A stretch of DNA of 64,000 nucleotides from NCBI RefSeq assembly GCF_947497915.1, contig NZ_CANMIJ010000002.1, forward strand, positions 62,001-126,000. Direction: 5' to 3'. Made by a program: the position numbers and the translations under genes. Source of the stretch: an uncultured Erythrobacter sp. Lineage in GTDB: Bacteria > Pseudomonadota > Alphaproteobacteria > Sphingomonadales > Sphingomonadaceae. The notes beneath the pieces were generated by a model, which was not told the origin of the DNA, ran no database searches, and saw only the letters and a program-made list of their open reading frames with translations. Of this stretch, positions 26,782 to 36,300 are shown piece by piece; the first letter of the stretch is position 1; each line of letters starts with the position of its first letter.

Positions 26782-27243
26782 TTAGTCGTCGAGCAGCCTC
26801 ACTTCGCGCATGATCGCAACGCTCTGGATCTTGCGGATCTTGTTGTAGAGATTGAGCACTGTCTCGTTGCCTTTCTCGATGTTGGCTTTGCCCCACGCGT
26901 CAAGAAACTTCATGTAGCGTTCCTTGTTCGGCTGCAGCATGTCGCCGCTTGGGAAGGTGACCCGAAGCACCATGTTATATTCTTCTTTGTAAGGGACCAT
27001 GTATATCGCGAAGCTGCTGATCACGCCTTGTTCTTGCTGAATTTTGTTCGCCGCAACCCAAGTGCTCTTCAGCCCTTCGACATAGGTTTCTTCCTGACCC
27101 TGCTCGACCTTTACAAAGGTTAGTTCCGTCACCGCTTCGGCTGGCTCCCAATTTTCGTAGATTTCCATCTGAGCTGCGGCAGGCGCAGCCATTGAAAGCG
27201 TCATCGCCATTGCAGCGGCGCTGAAAAGTGTCTTGAATTTCAT
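26782..27243 (-). CDS. Exported protein of unknown function (153 aa)
   Basis: The ATG at 27243 follows AAGGGGAC by about 8 bases and gives a clear signal peptide (MKFKTLFSAAAMAMTLSMAA ... PAAA). The mature ~130-residue protein lacks cysteine and has an alpha+beta pattern (LTFVKVEQGQEETYVEGLKS, later MVLRVTFPSGD) reminiscent of dimeric alpha/beta-barrel proteins, but I cannot assign it. It is divergent from the winged-helix/TPR regulator at 27412, a likely controller. Confidence 0.72.
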   Translation of the reverse strand: MKFKTLFSAAAMAMTLSMAAPAAAQMEIYENWEPAEAVTELTFVKVEQGQEETYVEGLKSTWVAANKIQQEQGVISSFAIYMVPYKEEYNMVLRVTFPSGDMLQPNKERYMKFLDAWGKANIEKGNETVLNLYNKIRKIQSVAIMREVRLLDD

Positions 27244-27411
27244 GGTAATAAGTCCCCTTTGTTGGTAACTCCAATCCACTTGCCAGCCGAAATAAGCCCT
27301 GTCCTGTAGGAAAGGTGAGGGAATCGTGAGGGGATTGAAACTTCGAGGAAATTCAATATCATCGCAATCGCTGGTTGCTGTGAGATCCATGGTCTCAGTT
27401 GGGGGGAATTG

Positions 27412-29247
27412 ATGGAGGCATTCTCAATCGGACGGTGCCGGGTGACACCGGCACGCAATGTGATTGCCTGTGGTGCTAAGCTAATCTCGCTTGAGCCCAA
27501 GATAATGGCCGTTCTGGTATACCTTAAGAGGCATCAGGGCGAAGTCGTTGAGCGCATCACATTGCTAGATGAAATCTGGAACGACGATGAAGCCGCTGAT
27601 GACAGTCTGACCCGAGCCATATCCTTATTGCGCAAGGCGTTTGGCAGCTTCGATGATATCTCCTACATCGAAACTATTCCAAAGTGCGGCTATCGCCTAA
27701 GACCGATCCCTTCGGAAACCGCCATTGCCCCCGCGCCCCAACATTCTCGAGCGATAGCTGTCCTGCCGTTTGCGGACCTTAGCCCTGAAAACAATCAGGG
27801 TTACTTCGCCGATGGGATGGCGGAAGAAATCCTCAACGCTTTGACCCGCATGCCGGATGTTAGGGTCGTCGGTCGGGCCTCGTCATTCGCGGTGGATACG
27901 AAGACAAAGAGCGCAGAGCAAATTGGGGCTGACCTTAGTGTTGGCTACTTGCTGGAAGGGTCGCTGCGTAAGTCCGGTAGCGTGGTACGCGTAACCGCCA
28001 GGCTGCTTCAATCAAGCGATGGTCATCAGCTTTGGTCGGACATCTATGAGGGTGCAATCGGTGACATCTTCGATTTTCAAGACCGCATTGCACGTTCAAT
28101 ATCGCATGAGCTCGCTAGCATTCTTGGAGTTGAACTGGCATCTCCTCCCACCTCAAAGTTCACCAAAAGCCCCGACGCATATGCGCTGTTCTTGCAAGGC
28201 CGGGAACTGGTTCACCATTTGAATGGCCAGACAACCATCCCAAGCGGCATTAGCCTTCTTGAGCAGGCTATCGATGTCGACCCCGAGTTTATAGAAGCGC
28301 ATGCGTGGCTGGCGCTGGCCCATTTCATATTGCCTGAATTTTCGCGCACACCAGAATGGCGAGAGCATTTCAATCTGAGTGGCAAGGCGCTTGCGCGTGC
28401 ACTGGAGCTTGATCCCAATTGCAGCATGGCGCTGTTGGTGAAGGCGCTGAGAAGCGCCTATTGCGGAGAACTCGACAGCGCTCTGAATGTTTACGAGCAA
28501 GCCATCAGCCTTGATCCGAACAATATCGAAACGATGGCAGGCTTTGGCCTTGGCCTGATGTCAATTGGTTTAAACGAACAGGCGAGACCCCATTGGGAAC
28601 GTATAATCGAGCAAGATCCCCTGTGCGGCATCTGGCATACGACATATGGCGGCTTGCTCTTGGCAACCGGCGAATTCGAAAAGGCAGAAGCCGCCTTTCG
28701 TCGTTCCTTTGAACTGGGATTTGGAGCGGCTGCGTTTGGAGTATCTCATCGCATGTCAGAACGGGGAGCCAGCGATGCTGCAATAGAGTTCATGACGGCC
28801 AATTTTGATGCGCTTGCGCCCGTAGAGCAGGCTGAATTGCGGAACCCTGTCACTCGTTTCTTCATCTACAATGCATATCTCAAAAAGTCCTCGTTCGCGA
28901 AAATGATCGTTCGGGCAGCCCTCAAGATGAGGCTCAATAACCACGATGCCCAACCCACCGCTGCTTCGGTCATTGGTTTTTTGTTTTTGGGAGACCCGAC
29001 CTCGTTCATGCAGAACATCTTGGAGAAGCCAAACCCGTACATTGGTTATACAGTTGCCAGAATATGGGAGCCTACCGCGGAATCGGAAAGTGTTCGGACC
29101 CACGCGAGTTTCCCGGCCTTTGCAGAGCGCCTTGGCCTCCCCCGTGCATGGGACAAGTATGGCTGGCCCGATAATGTTGCCCGCTGGACGACCACTGGTA
29201 ATCGCGTCGACCCAGTTGACTATCCTAAACGCCCTTTGCAGGCTTGA
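27412..29247 (+). CDS. Winged-helix (CadC/OmpR-type) regulator with TPR domain
   Basis: The ATG at 27412 sits behind GGGGGGA and gives 611 residues. An OmpR/PhoB-type winged helix spans ~1-100 (SLEPKIMAVLVYLKRHQGEV ... IETIPKCGYRLRP). Next comes an adenylate-cyclase-associated-type domain (AVLPFADLSPENNQGYFADG) and then TPR repeats (~230-560; ALELDPNCSMALLV, AISLDPNNIETMAG). No membrane segment is seen, unlike CadC. It is a cytoplasmic DNA-binding protein that senses through protein or ligand binding. It is paralogous to 38088-39665; both stand divergent to an exported-protein gene. Confidence 0.88.
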   Translation: MEAFSIGRCRVTPARNVIACGAKLISLEPKIMAVLVYLKRHQGEVVERITLLDEIWNDDEAADDSLTRAISLLRKAFGSFDDISYIETIPKCGYRLRPIPSETAIAPAPQHSRAIAVLPFADLSPENNQGYFADGMAEEILNALTRMPDVRVVGRASSFAVDTKTKSAEQIGADLSVGYLLEGSLRKSGSVVRVTARLLQSSDGHQLWSDIYEGAIGDIFDFQDRIARSISHELASILGVELASPPTSKFTKSPDAYALFLQGRELVHHLNGQTTIPSGISLLEQAIDVDPEFIEAHAWLALAHFILPEFSRTPEWREHFNLSGKALARALELDPNCSMALLVKALRSAYCGELDSALNVYEQAISLDPNNIETMAGFGLGLMSIGLNEQARPHWERIIEQDPLCGIWHTTYGGLLLATGEFEKAEAAFRRSFELGFGAAAFGVSHRMSERGASDAAIEFMTANFDALAPVEQAELRNPVTRFFIYNAYLKKSSFAKMIVRAALKMRLNNHDAQPTAASVIGFLFLGDPTSFMQNILEKPNPYIGYTVARIWEPTAESESVRTHASFPAFAERLGLPRAWDKYGWPDNVARWTTTGNRVDPVDYPKRPLQA

Positions 29248-29373
29248 CAAAGCGCGCGACATGCGATGGCTTTGATCGCCTCGCTGCTTCTGCTTTCACC
29301 CCCAAGAGCTGACTAAATTCTGATCGGGGCGCAATCCCACAACCGGCCTGGCACCTTCTTCGCATGCGTAGAT

Positions 29374-29415
29374 AAAAGCGGCTGGTCGGTTCACGACCCA
29401 ATTGCGGACGTTGCA
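29374..29415 (+). repeat. Dispersed ~40-bp repeat, copy C
   Basis: It reads AAAAGCGGCTGGTCGGTTCA followed by CGACCCAATTGCGGACGTTGCA. It is about 80 bp from the left end of IS copy 3. Confidence 0.75.
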
Positions 29416-29493
29416 ATTCAACTTACCTAGCTGGACGAGGCGCGGGCCTCCAAGTCATCTAATGCCTCTCTGAGCAATCTAAATCCCCTAGGG

Positions 29494-30316
29494 GGTGCTG
29501 TCATTCCGACGCTAACTGCTCTCCAGTTGGCAAGGACGCCCCTACCCCGTTCGCCCTTCAGGCCATAAGGTTCTGCCACTCAGCCAGAGCGGCTGAGCGG
29601 TTCGCTTTGAAGGTTTGTCTATCGACGAGATGGCGGTCTGAGTTGAAATGGTTGTACACATTCGCGTGGACAGACGCGAACTTCTGAAGCGTCTTCATCT
29701 GTCGAAAGCGCAGCATGACACGCTCTTTTCGGCGTAGTGGCAGGTGAGAATTCTCAACCCGATTGTTCAGCCATCTGCCCATTTCCCGCCGGTCTTCGAT
29801 GCCAAGATCATTCATCGCAGCAGGGTATGATCGCAAGCCATCTGTCACGACCTCAACTGGGCGACCGTGGCGCTTCAGAGTCTTCTTGAAGAAACGCAAG
29901 ACCGCGGATTTGTCCCGTTTCTTGGTAACGTAGCTCTCAAGGATCTCACCTTCGTGATCGACTGCACGCCACAAGTAGTGCGTCTCGCCGTTGATCTTCA
30001 CGAACACCTCATCGACGTGCCAACGCCAGTTTGTGTAGCCTTTCATCCGGCTAATCCGCTGCCGTTTGATGTCGGCCGCAAACATGGGACCGAACCTGTT
30101 CCACCACAGCCGAACGGTCTCATGGCAAATGTCTATCCCACGTTCGAAAAGGAGATCTTCGACGTTCCTCAGTGAAAGCGGAAACCGCACGTACAGCATC
30201 ACGACCATGCGGATGACTTCAGGCGATGAATGGAAGTAGCGAAACGGATTCCTAGGCTTGCACATCCACTCTGGCTAGCAACCTGGTCAATGGCCCGCCA
30301 TCCTTTTGACAGTGCC
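29494..30316 (-). mobile_element. IS6-family insertion sequence, copy 3 (divergent)
   Basis: The 823-bp element runs from the left end GGTGCTGTCATTCC to the right end TTTTGACAGTGCC. Flanks (CCCTAGGG and CCGTCCTA) show no target duplication. The element ends 20 bp from the stop of the giant autotransporter gene, leaving that gene's C-terminus intact. Confidence 0.88.
29558..30265 (-). CDS. IS6-family transposase
   Basis: The 235-residue protein has all DDE residues: Asp in WHVDEVFVKINGE, Asp in VVTDGLRSYP and Glu in NRVENSHLPLRRKER. It is clearly related to, but more diverged from, the transposases of copies 1 and 2, so it entered independently. The frame appears intact from MCKPRNPFRYF to QNLMA. 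Function as in copy 2: replicative transposition. Confidence 0.93.
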   Translation of the reverse strand: MCKPRNPFRYFHSSPEVIRMVVMLYVRFPLSLRNVEDLLFERGIDICHETVRLWWNRFGPMFAADIKRQRISRMKGYTNWRWHVDEVFVKINGETHYLWRAVDHEGEILESYVTKKRDKSAVLRFFKKTLKRHGRPVEVVTDGLRSYPAAMNDLGIEDRREMGRWLNNRVENSHLPLRRKERVMLRFRQMKTLQKFASVHANVYNHFNSDRHLVDRQTFKANRSAALAEWQNLMA

Positions 30317-30336
30317 CCGTCCTAGAAGCAGCACCA

Positions 30337-33300
30337 TCAAAACTTGATCCGCACCCCGGCCTGTCCGCCATAGCTCGTATAGCTGCCTGAGACATCGCCC
30401 TGCGCTTCGATAAAGCCGCTGAGCGGCCCTGTTCCAAACAGGGTCATCCCCGCCTCAATCCGGCCGTATGTGCCAATTTCGTTGTTTTTCAGTGCGATTG
30501 TATCTGGGCCGAATGAGAAGTTGACCGGAGCGCCGCCTGCGAATTCATGAACCACGCTGGCGCCAAGGTAATATCCTATCCCCGTGCCATTGCTGCGCTG
30601 GCTCTGACCACCGACGCGCAGACCAGCAATGCCTCGCAGCCCGTCGATATTGCCAAAGTCAAAGCGGCTATCCTCGATCACAATGTCATCAAGGCTGGTC
30701 TCCTGATAATCGAGGCTGACCTGTGGTTCGATAAAGAAGCCATCATCGCCAATCCAATAGCCAAGTTGAGCATGGATACCCAGCGCATCACCATCAGCAT
30801 GCCCTTGGAAACCACCAGCGCGCGGATCATGCAAATTGCCGCTGATCGTATCGTATTTGATCAGGCCATCGGCGTAAAAACCGCCGGAACTATAGGATGC
30901 CGACAAGCCGATATTGAACACTTCAAACCGCGCGCTGTTTCCGCGCGATGCGAAGCGGATGTTGGAGCTCAGATAACCGGTTGTCACACCCGCTGCGAAA
31001 CCGTTACCCTCTATAGACGCCAGATCATAGCCAGCCTGGAAGCCGAAGAAGTCTTGGCTGTAATTGAGATCATTCGCGGTCGGAAGCATCAGGCCAGTGC
31101 CCATCGTGTCATCTTCGCGATCGGCGACATTCCCATAGAAGGTAAGCCACAATAGCGAGGCGTTCTCAGCGTCGAACCTGGTGCTTGCGCGGTGCCGAGT
31201 CCAGGCATCGGCGCTGCGATACCATAGCGATTGCGCACCTTCAGCGAGCTTGGCACCCTCGGCTATGACCGATGTGAAACGGCGCGAGATCAGATAGTCG
31301 TTGTTTGCCGCGTCAAACGTAAGATCAAGGGCGACAAATGGCGTGAAATTGAGAGACTGGTTGGCGAGTTCAAACGCACCTTCCACGCTGCCACCAGCGG
31401 CATCAACCAGAACGATATTGCTGCCGATCCCGGCTCCTGCTGACACATCGTTTAGCAGGATTGTAGTGGTGCCACTTGCCGCACCACCCACGATCACGCG
31501 GTCTGCACCGCCCGCAAAGTCAATGTCGAGCGCAAGTGTGCCATTTGCACCGATGAAATCGCCGCTGACGGTGAGGCTGCCAGAGACATCGTCATTGACC
31601 AAAGTGATAAGCCCAGCATTGCTGACAGTCTCGACACCGATCAAAGAGGCAACGGTCGGGGCGGCCAGTATACCGCCCGCGAGATTTTGCAAGATATCCG
31701 CACCATCGCTGAAATCGCTGGTATCGCGGATCCGGAATACACCGGAATTGATAAAGCTGTCATCACTGCCTGCAAATTGAACAGGATCAAGGATCGTGCC
31801 GCTGTTGGTTAGCGTGATCGAGCCGGTGTTTGCGCCGCTGGCGAGGAAGGCGAATGTGCCGCCAGCCAACATCCCAGCGTTGTTTACCGACACCGCGCCG
31901 CCTTCGGTCGAGACGTCGAAGCCATTGGCCGCACCGAACGTCATGCTGGTTAGATCTGCGGTAACCGTTCCGACGCCATCCACACTGGCCATGATACCGG
32001 CAAGCGAACCCATAACGTCGCCAACACCAGTGATCGAAATATCACCGCCTGCACCGCCAGTAGCATTGGCCAGAATACCATTGCCGCCAATTCCGGTAAT
32101 CGCGTCGATGTCACGTATGGTTATTGCTCCGCCCCGCGAGACAAGATCAAGGCCATCGCCTGCTTGGCCGGTTACGCTATCAAGATTGTCGACGGCAATA
32201 TCGCCTCCAAGCGACTCAATGAAGATAGCATCGGTTGCGCCGATTACATCGCCAGAATTACCCTGGACGGTAATTGACCCGCCTGTTGACCGAGCGTCTA
32301 TGCCTATGCCTACCTGCCCCGTGACCACCGCCGTGGAGCTGAGCGTAATGGTGGTCGCGCTCGTACGCGCATTGGCATCAATGCCAGTGCCGCCGGTCAC
32401 ATCATCGACTGTAATGTCAATCGCGCCATTGTTGTAAGCATAGATACCCGAAGCAAGATGGCCGAAAAAGCCTGTTCCTGTACCGCCGGTGACGCTGCCT
32501 GCACTGCTGTCGATAATCAAATCTGTGAGACTGGTACCGAGCGCAAAAATGCCATCAGAGGTGGCACCCGTCACATTCGCAGTGGTCAGCGAAAACGGAC
32601 CCGATCCGCTATGAACCGCCAAAATGCCAATAGTAGCACCGCTTACACTACCTGCAGTGCTATCTATTGTCAGGCCCGCCCCCCCGTTTTGCGCAAAGAC
32701 GCCTGCAGAGCTGCCACCCGTCACATTCGCGGTGGTAATCGAAAGCTCCCCGCCCGTTTGGAAGTTGTCCGCGAAAATACCATTGCGGCCGCCGCTAACG
32801 CTGCCCGAACTGGTGTCGATCGTGATCGAACCCGCACCATTGGTGTAAGCAAAAACTCCATCGACACCGGCGTTGATATCGCCGTTGCCGGTGATGGTAA
32901 TCGCTCCGCCAGTACCACCGCCCGCATAGGCAGTGATACCATTCCCACCCGTACTGTTAATTCCACCGGTCAAACCATTGCCGGTAATCGCAATATCGCC
33001 GCCATCGCTGTCAGCCAGAATGCCATTGCCGCCGGTGCCGAGCACGGCATCAACTGCATTGACTGTGATCGCGCCGCCAGCGGAGCCAAGGTCTAGTCCA
33101 TCGCCCGCATTGCCGGTTACACTGTCGAGCGTGTCGACGGTGATATCACCGCCAGCTGAGCGGACATACATGCCATCGGTTGCGCCCACGACATCGCCGG
33201 AATTGCCCTGAACGGTAATCGCACCGCCGGTGGACCGCGCATCGATCCCGGCTTCAACCAGACCGGTGACAATGGCAGTTGAGGCGAGCGTGATCGTCGT

Positions 33301-36300
33301 TGCACCTGTGGTTGCATCAGCATCAATACCAATTCCGCCGCTGACCTGATCCACTGTAATACTGAGCGTGCCAGCACTTTGTTGTTCAGCTCGGACACCT
33401 GACAAGCGACGACCGATATAAGTTCCAGTCGCGCCGGCGACTCTGCCAGCGCTGGTGTCAATGGTCAGATCGGTCGCCGAAGCCACATTAAACGCATAGA
33501 CGCCTTCAAAGTTGGCACCCGTCACATCCGCTGTGGTCAGCGAAAGCGCGCCCGATCCGAAGTTGAGCGCATTAATACCCCGAGCGCCGCCTGTGACGCT
33601 GCCCGCGCTGCTATCAATCGTCAGGTCGGTGCCATTATTGCGGGCAAGTATGCCACTACCGTTTGTAGCCGTCACATCCGCTGTAATCAGCCAAAGGTCC
33701 CCTGACCCGCTGTTTTGTGCACTAACACCTCCGCGGACGCCGATGACGCTGCCCGCGCTGCTTTCGACCATCAGGTCTGTGCCATAGTTGATCGCTAAAA
33801 TACCTAGAGAGTTGGTACTCGCGACATCCGCTGTCGTCAGCGAAAGCGCGCCCGATCCATAGTTGCGCGCTTCAATGCCATCGGAGGCGCCGGTTACGCT
33901 GCCTGCGCTGCTATCAATCGTCAGGTCCGTGCCAGTGATATTGCGCGCATAAATGCCGTTGATGCTGCCACCCGTTACATCCGCCGTGGTGATTGTCAGC
34001 GCATCTGAGCCATAGTGGCGAGCGCGGATACCATAGGTGCCACCGGTCACGCTGCCTGCGCTGCTGTCGATCGTCAGGTCCGTGCCATTGGTGTTGCGCG
34101 CGTAAATACCATCAAAGACTGTACCCGTCACGTTCGCCGTAATCAGTGACAGTGCTCCCGATCCCTCGTGGCGCGCATTAATGCCGTTACCCAGGCCGCT
34201 GACGCTGCCGGCGCTGGTGTCCATCGTCAGATCGGTGCCAAAACTGGTCGCAAAAATGCCATCAGAATTTGTACTCGTCACATCCGCTGTGGTTAGCGAA
34301 AGAGTACCCGATCCGGAGTTGCGCGCATAAATGCCTGCGATGTTGCTGCTGACACTGCCAGCGCTGGTGTCGATTGCCAGATCGGTGGCCGTTGCCTGGT
34401 TTATCGCAAGAATACCCTCCAAGCCGGTACTAGTCACATCTGCCGTAGTAACCGACAGCACGCCGCTACCGAAATTGTATGCATAGATGCCGCGGCCCCC
34501 GCCGCTGACGCTGCCAGTGCTGCTGTCGATGATGATCGAACCCGAACCATCGGTGAAAGCCAAGATACCGTAGTTACTGGCGGTGACATTGCCATTGCCA
34601 GTGATGGTGATCGTACCGTCGGCGCCGCCTCTTGCGTCAGCGCGAATACCATCACCCGCCGTGCCTTCAATTCCGCCGACCAGGCCATTGCCGGTGATGG
34701 TGATATCGCCGCCATCGCTGTCAGCCAGAATACCATTGCCGCCGGTGCCGAGCACGGCATCAACTGCATTGACTATGATCGCGCCGCCAGCGGAACCAAG
34801 GTCCAGACCATCGCCCGCATTGCCTGTAACGCTGTCGAGCGTATCAACGTTGATTTCGCCGCCAGCTGAGCGGACATACATGCCATCGGTTGCGCCGACC
34901 ACATCGCCAGAATTGCCCTGAACGGTAATCGCACCGCCCGTGGACCGCGCATCGATCCCGGCCTCAACCAGGCCGGTGACAACAGCGGTCGAAGTCAAAG
35001 TGATCGTTGTCGCGCCCGTGGTCGCATTGGCATCAATGCCTATCCCGCCACTGACCTGATCGACCGTGATGTTAAGCGTGCCTGCGCTTCGCTGTTCGGC
35101 ATAGATACCTGAAATACGTCGGCTGGGAAAGATCGGCCCCGTTGCGCCGCTGACGCTGCCCGCGCTGCTGTCGATAATTAGGTCCGTGCCCGTGCCAAGG
35201 TTGACCGCATAAATGCCATCAGCTCTGTTGCCTGTAACATCCGCTGTAGTAAGCGAAAGAACGCCCGACCCACCGTTGATCGCGGCAATCCCAGCCCCAC
35301 CGCCGACGACACTGCCTGCGCTGGTGTCAATAGTCAGGCCCTCGCCATCATTGAGCGCAAGAATGCCATTAGAATTGGTACCCGTCACGTTCGCTGTGGT
35401 TAGCGAAAGCGCGCCCGATCCTCCGTTGCGTGCATTAATGCCAACCCTCGCGCCAGCTACCACACCTGCACTGCTGTCGATTGTAAGGTCTGTGCCTGTT
35501 GAAAAGTTCGACGCAACAATGCCATCAAATCCGACACCCGTCACATCCGCCGTGGTGATTGTCAGCGCATCTGAGCCATAGTGGCGAGCGCGGATACCAT
35601 AGGTGCCACCGCTGACGCTTCCCGCGCTGCTGTCAATCGTCAGATCGGTGCCAGAACTGGTCGCAAAAATGCCAAAATTGCTGGTAGCCGTCACATCCGC
35701 CGTAGTGATCGAAAGCACGCCCGATCCATCGTTTATTGCGAAAATGCCGCTGGCGCCGCCGCTGACACTGCCCGCGCTGCTATCTATCGTCAGGTCCGTG
35801 CCTGCGTTAAGCGCTCTAATGCCATCACGGCGGGTACCCGTCACATCAGCCACAGTCAGCGAAAGCACGCCCGATCCATTGTTGCGCGCAAAAATGCCAT
35901 AGTCATCACCGCTGACGCTGCCGGCACTACTATCAATTGTAAGGTCCGTGCCTTCGTTGAGCGCTACAATGCCATCAAAGGCGGTACCCGTCACATCCGC
36001 CGTGGTGAGCGAAAGCGCGCCCGATCCATTGTTCAGCGCAATAATTCCAACGCTGACGCTGCTGACGCTACCCGTACTGCTATCGATCGTGATCGAACCC
36101 GCACCGTCGGTGCGCGCATAAATGCCGTTGATGCTGCCCGTAACATTGCCATTGCCGGTTATGGTGACCGCGCCGCCTGTGCCGCCTGAGGCGTTGGCAT
36201 TGATGCCATCGCCCGCCGTGCCTTCAATCCCGCCGACGAGGCCATTGCCGGTGATCGTAATATCGCCGCCATCGCTATCAGCCAGAATACCATTGCCGCC

